5,582 bases of DNA, taken from Burkholderiales bacterium. Its GTDB lineage: Bacteria > Pseudomonadota > Gammaproteobacteria > Burkholderiales > Burkholderiaceae_C. The DNA lies in contig JAABTC010000139.1 in assembly GCA_011390055.1 (NCBI GenBank), positions 1 to 5,582 of the forward strand, written 5' to 3'. Made by a program: the position numbers and the translations under genes. Positions 1 to 5,582 of this stretch are shown here, piece after piece; position 1 is the stretch's first letter; every line of letters begins with the position of its first letter. The notes beneath the pieces were generated by a model. That model had not been told where the DNA came from and made no database searches. It worked only from the letters and a program-made list of their open reading frames with translations.

Positions 1-614
1 CGCCGAGCGCCGGCAGCGTGCATTTCGAAGGCCTGGACCTGCATCGCCTGGCGCCGCACGCGCTGCGGCAGGCGCGGCGCAACTTCCAGATGGTGTTCCA
101 GGACCCGTACGGCTCGCTCGACCCGCGCATGACGGTCGCGCGCAGCGTGGCTGAGCCGCTCGAGATGCTGGTGGCGTTGTCGCACGGCGAACGCCGCGAA
201 CGCGCCGCTGCGATGGTCGAGGCGGTCGGCTTGAATGCGGCGCAAGACCTCGACAAGCTGCCGCACGAGTTCAGCGGCGGGCAGCGCCAGCGCATCGCCA
301 TCGCGCGCGCGCTGGTGACACACCCGAAGCTGATCGTCGCCGACGAGCCGGTGAGCGCGCTCGACGTCTCGGTGCAGGCGCAGGTGCTCAACCTGATGCA
401 GGACCTGCAGCAGCGCCTGGGCCTGGCGTTTCTGTTCATCAGCCACGACCTGGCGGTCGTCGAGCGCATGGCCGACGACCTGCTGGTGCTGCAGGCGGGC
501 CGGGTGGTCGAGGCCGGGCCCACCGCGGCATTGCTGGCCGCACCGACGCAGCCGTACACGCGGCGCCTGATCGAGGCGGTGCAGCGGCCGCGCTGGCACG
601 CGCCGGCGGGCTGA
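1..614 (+). CDS. Peptide/nickel-type ABC transporter ATP-binding protein (OppF/DppF/GsiA-like), 5' partial
   Basis: This is the nucleotide-binding subunit that hydrolyses ATP at the inner membrane to drive import by an oligopeptide/dipeptide-type transporter. The frame is open from the first complete codon (base 3), so the gene begins upstream; the GTG at 18 is internal and Walker A is outside the window. Visible in order are the Q-loop (MVFQDPYGSLDPR, Gln at 99-101), the ABC signature FSGGQRQRIAIARAL (from 270), Walker B LIVADEP (330-350) followed by the D-loop SALD, and the H-loop histidine in FLFISHDLAVVERMAD (444-446). The QDPYGSLDPRMTV and SVQAQVLNLMQDL wording is typical of the OppF/DppF/GsiA/YejF group. 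After QPYTRRLIEAV only about a dozen residues follow, so the cysteine-containing oligo_HPY tail of classical OppF/DppF is absent. This fits the C-terminal half of a fused double ATPase (GsiA- or YejF-like) or a short stand-alone subunit; the window cannot decide. The binding protein gene follows after 114 bases on the same strand. Confidence 0.95.
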   Translation, partial: PSAGSVHFEGLDLHRLAPHALRQARRNFQMVFQDPYGSLDPRMTVARSVAEPLEMLVALSHGERRERAAAMVEAVGLNAAQDLDKLPHEFSGGQRQRIAIARALVTHPKLIVADEPVSALDVSVQAQVLNLMQDLQQRLGLAFLFISHDLAVVERMADDLLVLQAGRVVEAGPTAALLAAPTQPYTRRLIEAVQRPRWHAPAG

Positions 615-715
615 GCCGACCCGCGGTTGCGCAGGATGTCGGCGTCGTGGCCGGCACGCGCGTTCCTGTGGCAGCATGCGCGCTCGCTCGACCCCTCTCG
701 CGCCCATGCGCCCCT

Positions 716-721
716 GAAAGG
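716..721 (+). promoter_or_regulatory. Ribosome binding site for the binding protein gene
   Basis: GAAAGG lies 7 bases before the ATG at 729. It is the only purine-rich Shine-Dalgarno-like stretch nearby, and it supports choosing 729 over the upstream in-frame ATGs at 627 and 636. The rest of the 615-728 gap shows no promoter or terminator I can defend. Confidence 0.55.
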
Positions 722-728
722 CCGATCC

Positions 729-2225
729 ATGACCCACGCAAGCCGCCGCGCCCTCGCCCTGTCCCTGCTGACCGGCCTCGCCGTGCTGGCGGGTGCCGCG
801 CAGGCCCAGAGCGACAAGACCCGCGCCACGCTGGCGATGGTGCTCGAGCCCACCGGCCTGGACCCGACCATCGCGCCGGCCGCCGCGATCGGCGAGATCG
901 TGCACTACAACGTGCTCGAGGGCCTGACCAAGATCAACGTCGACGGCAAGGTGACGCCGTTGCTGGCCGAAAGCTGGACGACCGATCCCGACGGCCGCAG
1001 CTACACCTTCAAGCTCAAGAAGGGTGTCAAGTTCCACGACGGCGAAGCCTTCGACGCCAGCGACGTGAAGTTCAGCTTCGAGCGTGCGAAAGACGAGAAG
1101 AGCACCAACAAGGCCAAGAAGGCGGTGTTCGACAACATCGCCCGCATCGACACGCCCGACGCGCACACGGTGATCCTGACCTTGAACAACGCCGACGGCA
1201 ACTTCCTGTTCCGCCTCGGCGAAAACACTGCAGTGATCCTTGATCCGAAGAGCGCCGCCACGGCGGCCACCAAGCCCGTCGGCACCGGCCCCTACACCTT
1301 CGTCGACTGGAAGAAGGGCTCCTCGGTCAGCCTGGCCAAGTGGCCGGGCTATCGCGACGCCAAGAACGTGCGCCTGCAGCGCGTGACCTTCCGCTTCATC
1401 AACGACCCGGCGGCGCGCGTGGCCGCCTTGCTGGCCGGCGACATCGACGGCGTGCCGCGCCTGGACGCACCGCAGGCCGTGCGCCAGCTGCAGGCCGACC
1501 CGCGCTTCGCGGTCACCGTGGGCAGTGCGGCGGGCAAGGGCATCATGGCCATCAACAACAAGAAGAAGCCCCTCGACGATGTGCGCGTGCGCCGCGCGCT
1601 GATGCACGCCATCGACCGCAAGGCCTTCATCGACGGTGTGCTCGAGGGCCTGGGCAAGCCGATCGGCAGCCACTTCGCGCCCACCGACGCAGGCTACGTC
1701 GACCTGACCGCGCAGACACCCTACGACCCGGAGCGGGCCAAGGCGCTGCTGCGCGAGGCCGGGGTGACGACGCCGCTGAACGTCACGCTGACGCTGCCGC
1801 CGCCGCAGTACGCGCGCAAGGGCGGCGAGGTGCTGGCCGCGCAGCTGGCCAAGATCGGCGTGGTCGCGAAGATCGAGAACGTCGAGTGGGCGCAGTGGCT
1901 GGGCGGCGCCTTCAAGGGCAACTTCGACCTGACGGTGATCAACCACGTCGAGCCGCTCGACTACATGCAGTACGCCAACACCGCCTACTACTGGGGCTAC
2001 GACAGCAAGGCCTTCCGCGACCTGGCCGCGCGCCACGCGGCCGAGGCGAATGCGAAGGAGCGTGCGCGCCTCTTCACCGAGATGCAGCGCCTGATCGCCA
2101 GCGACCAGGTCAACGCCTACATCTTCAACCAGTCGACGGTGGGCGTGTCGAAGAAGGGGCTCAAGGGCCTGTGGGCCCACTCGCCGATCTTCGCCAACGA
2201 CCTGGCCGCCCTGAGCTGGCAATGA
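729..2225 (+). CDS. ABC transporter periplasmic substrate-binding protein, family 5 (DppA/OppA/GsiB-like)
   Basis: This 498-residue extracytoplasmic solute receptor would deliver its ligand to the ABC importer whose ATPase is encoded just upstream. The ATG at 729 is preferred because it follows GAAAGG and starts a textbook Sec signal peptide: basic MTHASRR, a hydrophobic core (residues 8-23), and a likely cleavage site AQA|QSD after residue 26. The open frame continues upstream to 627 but would bury the signal. No lipobox cysteine is present, so a soluble periplasmic protein is expected. Family 5 landmarks are NVLEGLTKI (61-69), LAESWTTDPDGRSYTF followed by LKKGVKFHDG (79-105), PVGTGPYTFVDW (183-194), an INNKKKPLDDVRVRRAL block (275-291), YDPERAKALLREAGV (332-346) and a C-terminal ANAKERARLFTEMQRLIA segment. 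Length is normal for the family. Lysine content is high compared with its neighbours, as often seen in secreted proteins. Family 5 members bind peptides, glutathione, nickel, opines or other solutes; the specificity cannot be read here. The stop codon sits in a 12-bp tandem repeat. Confidence 0.95.
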   Translation: MTHASRRALALSLLTGLAVLAGAAQAQSDKTRATLAMVLEPTGLDPTIAPAAAIGEIVHYNVLEGLTKINVDGKVTPLLAESWTTDPDGRSYTFKLKKGVKFHDGEAFDASDVKFSFERAKDEKSTNKAKKAVFDNIARIDTPDAHTVILTLNNADGNFLFRLGENTAVILDPKSAATAATKPVGTGPYTFVDWKKGSSVSLAKWPGYRDAKNVRLQRVTFRFINDPAARVAALLAGDIDGVPRLDAPQAVRQLQADPRFAVTVGSAAGKGIMAINNKKKPLDDVRVRRALMHAIDRKAFIDGVLEGLGKPIGSHFAPTDAGYVDLTAQTPYDPERAKALLREAGVTTPLNVTLTLPPPQYARKGGEVLAAQLAKIGVVAKIENVEWAQWLGGAFKGNFDLTVINHVEPLDYMQYANTAYYWGYDSKAFRDLAARHAAEANAKERARLFTEMQRLIASDQVNAYIFNQSTVGVSKKGLKGLWAHSPIFANDLAALSWQ

Positions 2226-2252
2226 CGTTGGCAATGACGTTGGCAGTGATGC
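2217..2252 (+). repeat. 12-bp tandem repeat, 2 perfect copies plus 1 degenerate copy
   Basis: TGGCAATGACGT occurs at 2217-2228 and again at 2229-2240. A third copy at 2241-2252 matches at 9 of 12 positions. The first copy contains the last Trp-Gln-stop codons of the binding protein, so every copy carries a TGA in that frame (2223, 2235, 2247). The amidase ATG follows the array by 4 bases. The likely origin is replication slippage. Because the unit is a multiple of three and carries a stop, copy-number change would alter spacing only. Confidence 0.85.
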
Positions 2253-2256
2253 CGGC

Positions 2257-3642
2257 ATGAGCCTGCACGATCGCAGCGCCGCCGAACTGCTGGCGCTGTA
2301 CGCCTCGCACGAGGCTTCGCCGGTCGAGGTCGTGCGCGAGCTGTTGGCCCACATCGAACGCTGCGAGCCGCAGATCGCGGCCACCTGGGCGCTGGATGCC
2401 GAGGGCGCGCTGCAGGCCGCGCGCGAAAGCGAAGCACGCTGGCAGCGCGGCGAGGCCCGCGCGCTCGACGGCGTGCCGGTGACGCTGAAGGAGAACATCG
2501 CCACGCGCGGCACGCCGGTGCCGCTGGGCACGGCGGCCACGGCACTGGTGCCGGCCGCGGACGACGCACCGCCGGCAGCCCGGCTGCGCGAGGCGGGCGC
2601 GGTCATCGTCTGCAAGACGACGATGCCCGATTACGGCATGCTGTCGTCGGGGCTGTCGAGCTTCCATGCGCTCAGCCGCAACCCCTGGAACACCGCGCTC
2701 AACCCCGGCGGCAGCAGTGCCGGCGCGGCGGCAGCCTGCGCTGCGGGCTACGGGCCGCTGCACGTCGGCACCGACATCGGCGGCTCGATCCGACTGCCCG
2801 CCGGCTGGTGCGGCGTGTTCGGCCTGAAGCCGAGCCACGGCCGCGTGCCGATCCATCCGGCGTACGCGGGCCGCGTCGCCGGGCCGATCACGCGCACCGC
2901 GCAGGATGCCGCGCTGGCGATGGCCGTGCTCAGCCGGCCCGACCCGCGCGACGGCAGCAGCCTGCCGCCTGCGTCGATCGACTGGGCGTCGACCGACGGG
3001 CAGAGCCTGAAAGGCCTGCGCCTGGGCCTGTGGCTCGATGCCGGTTGGGGGCTGCCGGTCGACCCCGAGATCCATGCGGCGGTGAATGCGGCCGCCAGCG
3101 CCTTCGAAGCCGCGGGCGCGGTGGTCGAGCCGGTCGGCGCCTTCTGCATCCGCACGATGGCCGACGGCATGAACGACTTCTGGCGCATGCGGGCCTGGCT
3201 CGACATCGGCGCGCTGCCGGTCGAGCAACAGGCCCGCGTGCTGCCCTACATCCGGCATTGGGCCGATGGCGCCGCGGCCCTCACGGGGCCGCAGGTGTTC
3301 CGCGGCTACAGCCAGATGGCGGCTTTGAGCGATGCGGCGCTGGCGGTCACGCAGCGTTTCGATTTCCTGCTGTCGCCGGTGAGCCCGGTGGTGTCGTTCC
3401 CTGCCGAGCACGCCAGCCCCTTGAACGACCCGGCGCGGCCGTTCGAGCACATCGCCTTCACGCTGCCGTTCAACATGAGCGAGCAGCCGGCCGCGTCGGT
3501 CGCCGCCGGCTGCAGTGCGAGCGGCATGCCCATCGGGCTGCAGGTCATCGGCCGGCGCCACGACGACCTGGGCGTGCTGCGGCTGGCGCGTGCCTGGGAA
3601 GGTTTGCGCGGGCCGCAACCGGCCTGGCCGGTGCTGGGCTGA
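2257..3642 (+). CDS. Amidase signature family hydrolase
   Basis: This 461-residue cytoplasmic serine hydrolase of the amidase signature family (relatives include GatA and FAAH) cleaves a carboxamide to acid plus ammonia or amine. The catalytic triad is complete: Lys78 in VPVTLKEN, cis-Ser153 in GGSSAG and nucleophile Ser177 in TDIGGSIRLPAG. The spacing K-75-S-24-S equals that of FAAH (K142, S217, S241). Other family marks are GLKPSHGRVP (189-198), LLSPVSPVVSFP (371-382) and the end block PFNMSEQPAASVAAG...GMPIGLQVIG (404-432). The start at 2257 gives the usual N-terminus (SAAELLALY...SPVEVVRELL). It has no good Shine-Dalgarno and lies 31 bases after the binding-protein stop, so reinitiation or coupling is plausible. 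No signal peptide or membrane segment is seen. Context suggests it hydrolyses the solute imported by the adjacent ABC system. A GatA role in tRNA amidation is unlikely because no gatB or gatC adjoins it. Substrate unknown. Confidence 0.95.
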   Translation: MSLHDRSAAELLALYASHEASPVEVVRELLAHIERCEPQIAATWALDAEGALQAARESEARWQRGEARALDGVPVTLKENIATRGTPVPLGTAATALVPAADDAPPAARLREAGAVIVCKTTMPDYGMLSSGLSSFHALSRNPWNTALNPGGSSAGAAAACAAGYGPLHVGTDIGGSIRLPAGWCGVFGLKPSHGRVPIHPAYAGRVAGPITRTAQDAALAMAVLSRPDPRDGSSLPPASIDWASTDGQSLKGLRLGLWLDAGWGLPVDPEIHAAVNAAASAFEAAGAVVEPVGAFCIRTMADGMNDFWRMRAWLDIGALPVEQQARVLPYIRHWADGAAALTGPQVFRGYSQMAALSDAALAVTQRFDFLLSPVSPVVSFPAEHASPLNDPARPFEHIAFTLPFNMSEQPAASVAAGCSASGMPIGLQVIGRRHDDLGVLRLARAWEGLRGPQPAWPVLG

Positions 3643-3679
3643 GGCCACGGCGGCCGTCGCCGGACCGACATCCGCCCGT

Positions 3680-3694
3680 TATACATTTCGGCCC
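3680..3694 (+). promoter_or_regulatory. Possible promoter -10 region directly before the TPR gene
   Basis: TATACAT at 3680-3686 is the only AT-rich island in the 52-base gap after the amidase. It resembles a sigma70 -10 box (TATACA, 4 of 6 to TATAAT) and ends about 9 bases before the ATG at 3695. No Shine-Dalgarno intervenes, and no convincing -35 is visible at the proper distance. If used, transcription would begin within a few bases of the ATG, giving a leaderless or nearly leaderless mRNA. This is an inference from position and composition only. Confidence 0.3.
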
Positions 3695-5059
3695 ATGACG
3701 CAGCAGCACGACGCGCGCGGCCTTCCTGTCGGCAGCCTCTCGGCATCGGCGCGCGCGTCTGTCGACGTCGCGCTGTGGCGCACGATGGCCTTCTACGACA
3801 CGCCGCTGGCCGACCTCGATGCGGCCATCGCCGCCGATCCGGGCTGGGCCCTGCCGCACACGATGAAGGCCGGCCACCTGCTCGGCCTCACCGAGCCCAG
3901 CCTGTTGGCCGAAGCCGCGCAGCACCTGGCCGCCGCGCGTGCCTTGACCACCACCGCCGCGCCGGCGCGCGAGCGCGCCCACCTCGAAGCCGTGCAGCAC
4001 CTGCTCGACGGCCGCTGGCACGCAGCCTGCCGCATCTGGGACGCGCTGCTGATCGAGCACCCGCGCGACGCCTTGGCGCTGCAGTGGGCCCAGCTGTGGG
4101 ATTTCTACCGCGGCGATCTGGTCGGCCTGCGCGCCCGGCCCGCACGCGCGCTGCCCGCGTGGGACGAACACGATCCGCTGTTTCCCCACGTGCTGGCCTT
4201 GTGGGCCTTCGGCCTGGAGGAAAACCACTGCCTGGCCCAGGCCGAGGAAGCCGGCCGGCGCGCGCTGTCGATCGATGCCCGCGCGGCGTGGGCGGTGCAC
4301 AGCGTGGCGCACGTGATGGACATGCAGGGCCGCTTCGACGAGGGCGCGGGCTGGCTGCGCCAGCACCAGGAAAGCTGGTCCGAAGGCAACGGTTTGGCGA
4401 CGCACCTGTGGTGGCACACGGCGCTGTTTCGCCTGGAAGGTCTCGACGTGGCCGGCACGTTGCGCGTGGTCGATGGCCACCTCGCCGGCGAGCAGTTGCA
4501 GATCGGCCTGCAGCGCCTGGACGCGGCGTCGATGCTGTGGCGGCTGCACCTGCTGGGCGCCGACGTGGCCGAGCGCAGCGCCGCGCTGGTGGCCGGCTGG
4601 CCGCTGGCGGCCGATGGGGAGGCCGGCCACTACGCTTTCAACGATTTGCATGCGCTGCTGCCGATGCTGGCCAGTGGCGACATCGCCGCGGCCGAGCGCT
4701 GGATCGCACGCTGCGCCGAGCGCGCGTTGGCCCCCGAAGGCGCGCGCCGCGACAACCACGCGGTCTCGCGCGAAGTCGGTCTGCCGCTGGCGCGCGGCCT
4801 GCTGGCTTACGGCCGTGGCGAGTTCGACGAAGCGGCCGACCAGCTGTACGCCGTGCGAGCGCAGGCCCAGCGCATCGGCGGCAGCCATGCGCAGCGCGAC
4901 ATCGTCGACCAGACCTTGCTGTCGGCCTGCGTGCGCGGTGGTCGCAAGGCGCTCGGGCAAGCCCTGTTGAATGAACGCATGCTGGCCAAACCCGCCACGC
5001 CGCTGACCCGCCACTGGCAGGAGCGACTGGACGCCGCGGGAGCGCGGGCCTCGCTGTGA
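3695..5059 (+). CDS. TTC38-like tetratricopeptide repeat protein
   Basis: This 454-residue, probably cytoplasmic protein resembles the TTC38 (StaR-like TPR) family, whose biochemical role is not established; human TTC38 is of similar length. The sequence is nearly all alpha-helical, with TPR-like helix pairs such as DLDAAIAADPGWALPHTMKAG (40-60, Ala/Gly/Pro pattern), AEEAGRRALSIDARAAWAVH and FDEAADQLYAVRAQA. Family-like segments are HSVAHVMDMQGRFDEG (202-217), THLWWHTALFRLEG (236-249), FNDLHALLPML (315-325) and GGSHAQRDIVDQTLL (395-409). These contain two HxxxH pairs (202/206 and 237/241) plus His319 and His398. No signal peptide or transmembrane helix is seen. The open frame extends back into the amidase, but the ATG at 3695 is chosen because it gives the typical N-terminus and no gene overlap. 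It lacks a Shine-Dalgarno; a -10-like TATACAT lies just before it. It ends in a GTGA overlap with the next gene, so the two are probably co-translated. Family assignment is from remembered motifs; function is unknown. Confidence 0.88.
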   Translation: MTQQHDARGLPVGSLSASARASVDVALWRTMAFYDTPLADLDAAIAADPGWALPHTMKAGHLLGLTEPSLLAEAAQHLAAARALTTTAAPARERAHLEAVQHLLDGRWHAACRIWDALLIEHPRDALALQWAQLWDFYRGDLVGLRARPARALPAWDEHDPLFPHVLALWAFGLEENHCLAQAEEAGRRALSIDARAAWAVHSVAHVMDMQGRFDEGAGWLRQHQESWSEGNGLATHLWWHTALFRLEGLDVAGTLRVVDGHLAGEQLQIGLQRLDAASMLWRLHLLGADVAERSAALVAGWPLAADGEAGHYAFNDLHALLPMLASGDIAAAERWIARCAERALAPEGARRDNHAVSREVGLPLARGLLAYGRGEFDEAADQLYAVRAQAQRIGGSHAQRDIVDQTLLSACVRGGRKALGQALLNERMLAKPATPLTRHWQERLDAAGARASL

Positions 5060-5418
5060 CGCCCGAAGAGAAGCGCGCGCAGCGCCTGCAACTGCTGGAA
5101 GACGAGATCGGCCGCAAGCTGCGCGACAGCGAGGCCAGCGGGGAGCTGATGGCTGCGCCGAGCTACGGCAAACCGCTCGACCTCGGCGACGGCTACGACG
5201 CCACCCCGGCCGAACTGCGCATGCCGATGAAGTTGTTGAGAGACGCTGGCGTGGTGCCGCACGAGGTGGCCATGATGCAGGAGGCCGCAGCCCTGCAAGC
5301 CCGCCTCGACACTTGCAGCGATGCCGCCGAGGCGAGCGAGCTGCGCCGGCGCCTGGTCGATCTGCGCCAGAACCTGGCGCTGCGCCTGGAACGCCTGCGC
5401 GTCAACGGAACGCTTTAG
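5056..5418 (+). CDS. DUF1992 / DnaJ-homologue subfamily C member 28 conserved-domain protein (YhdN-like)
   Basis: This small 120-residue protein carries the conserved domain shared by eukaryotic DNAJC28 and bacterial DUF1992 proteins such as E. coli YhdN. There is no J domain (no HPD motif). The recognisable core is an IG..LRDSEASGEL helix, then SYGKPLDLGDGYDATPAELR (36-55, matching the family pattern G-x-GKPLDLDDD...PPELR) and MKLLRDAGVVPHEV (58-71, matching the LKNAGxLPPE motif). The rest (72-115) is a charged, probably coiled-coil helix rich in Leu, Arg and Glu. Start is GTG at 5056, sharing GTGA with the stop of the TPR gene; GGGAG at 5038-5042 is too distant (13 bases) to be a strong Shine-Dalgarno, so translational coupling is likely. 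No signal peptide or membrane segment is seen. The biochemical function of DUF1992 proteins is not known to me; chaperone-related or Golgi/trafficking roles are discussed only for the eukaryotic members. Confidence 0.88.
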   Translation: MTPEEKRAQRLQLLEDEIGRKLRDSEASGELMAAPSYGKPLDLGDGYDATPAELRMPMKLLRDAGVVPHEVAMMQEAAALQARLDTCSDAAEASELRRRLVDLRQNLALRLERLRVNGTL

Positions 5419-5425
5419 CCCCCAG

Positions 5426-5469
5426 TTCCGCTCGCCCTGGGATTCCGATCGTCCTGAGGTATCGAAGGA
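5426..5469. repeat. Imperfect 17-bp tandem with dispersed-repeat-like extension
   Basis: TTCCGCTCGCCCTGGGA (5426-5442) is followed directly by TTCCGATCGTCCTGAGG (5443-5459), matching at 13 of the first 16 positions. The second copy runs on into TATCGAAGGA (5460-5469). The TCGTCCTGAGGTATCGAAGG core is of a type I recall as a short dispersed intergenic repeat in Burkholderiales and other proteobacteria. It lies between convergent genes. A CCCAG/CTGGG pair (5421-5425 and 5437-5441) could form a weak 5-bp stem, but no T-run follows, so I do not call a terminator. Confidence 0.5.
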
Positions 5470-5497
5470 AGGGCCTGCGCAGCATCCGAGCAGCACT

Positions 5498-5582
5498 TCA
5501 CACCGCCGGCATCGCCAGCCCCTCGACCTCGAACACCTTCTGCACCGCAGGCCGGGCCAGCATGCGTTCGAGAAACGGCGCC
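5498..5582 (-). CDS. Probable glutathione S-transferase, C-terminal end (partial)
   Basis: The reverse strand from the window end reads 27 residues and then TGA (complement of TCA at 5498-5500): APFLERMLARPAV followed by QKVFEVEGLAMPAV. The run FLERMLARPAVQKVFEVEGL matches the last helix of many bacterial glutathione S-transferases (pattern W-x-x-R-M-x-x-RPAVxR...E). GSTs are cytosolic enzymes that conjugate or reduce electrophiles using glutathione. The start, the glutathione-binding N-domain and any specificity features lie beyond the window. The gene converges on the DUF1992 gene with a 79-base gap. Identification rests on this short tail only; another thioredoxin-fold/GST-like protein would look the same. 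Confidence 0.65.
   Translation of the reverse strand, partial: APFLERMLARPAVQKVFEVEGLAMPAV

Noticed and set aside
627..728. N-terminal extension of the binding protein from ATG 627 or 636
   Set aside because: It would put about 34 residues before a well-formed signal peptide. The ATG at 729 has a properly spaced GAAAGG.
615..728. Sigma54-type promoter (TGGC...GC) before the binding protein gene
   Set aside because: TGGC occurrences at 651-654 and 669-672 lack the required TTGC element at the correct spacing.
2161..3648. Long open frame of 495 codons on the - strand opposite the amidase
   Set aside because: It mirrors the amidase in a very GC-rich region where stop codons are rare in antisense frames. 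Its product is low-complexity (Arg, Ala, Gly, His) with no recognisable motif, while the + strand product has an intact catalytic triad.
3647..3657. ACGGC/GCCGT inverted repeat after the amidase
   Set aside because: Only one base separates the arms, so a stable hairpin is not possible, and such short palindromes are expected by chance in GC-rich DNA.
3515..3694. Upstream start for the TPR protein inside the amidase
   Set aside because: It would overlap the amidase by more than 120 bases and add an arginine/cysteine-rich segment unlike the family. The ATG at 3695 is natural.
3545..5014. Long open frame of 489 codons on the - strand opposite the TPR gene
   Set aside because: This is the same codon-bias artefact: no family motifs, compositionally biased, and opposite a gene with clear family features.
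5421..5441. Intrinsic terminator from CCCAG/CTGGG
   Set aside because: There is only a 5-bp stem with an 11-base loop and no following T-run on either strand.

Overview
The window is very GC-rich (about 70% by eye) with strong G/C preference at third codon positions. The protein styles (family 5 periplasmic binding protein, amidase with GGSSAG, TTC38-type TPR protein, DUF1992 protein, GST) and an intergenic motif of the TCGTCCTGAGGTATCGAAGG type point to a betaproteobacterium, probably order Burkholderiales. This placement is an inference from general familiarity, not from a database search.

Layout. Five genes read left to right on the + strand and one partial gene enters from the right on the - strand. 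(1) The 3' part of a peptide/nickel-type ABC transporter ATPase (1-614; Walker A lies outside the window). (2) A periplasmic family 5 substrate-binding protein with a clear Sec signal peptide (729-2225). (3) An amidase-signature hydrolase with an intact Lys-cisSer-Ser triad (2257-3642). (4) A 454-residue TTC38-like tetratricopeptide protein (3695-5059). (5) A short DUF1992 protein overlapping gene 4 by 4 bases (5056-5418). (6) On the - strand, the last 27 codons of a probable glutathione S-transferase (5498-5582), convergent with gene 5.

How they may work together. Genes 1-3 look like the distal end of an uptake-and-hydrolysis operon: the ATPase powers an importer (permeases presumably upstream), the binding protein captures a peptide-like or other amide-containing solute in the periplasm, and the cytoplasmic amidase cleaves it. 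The substrate cannot be read from the sequence. Genes 4-5 form a second, translationally coupled pair. It has its own possible promoter very close to the gene 4 start and no obvious link to transport.

Non-coding points of note: a 12-bp tandem repeat spanning the binding-protein stop codon just before the amidase start, an almost leaderless-looking start for the TPR gene, and a short imperfect 17-bp tandem with a dispersed-repeat-like extension between the convergent genes at 5419-5497. I saw no tRNA, rRNA, CRISPR array, insertion sequence or convincing intrinsic terminator. There is no gene-free stretch longer than about 115 bases. I found no convincing novel system; most of the window is ordinary core or accessory metabolism.
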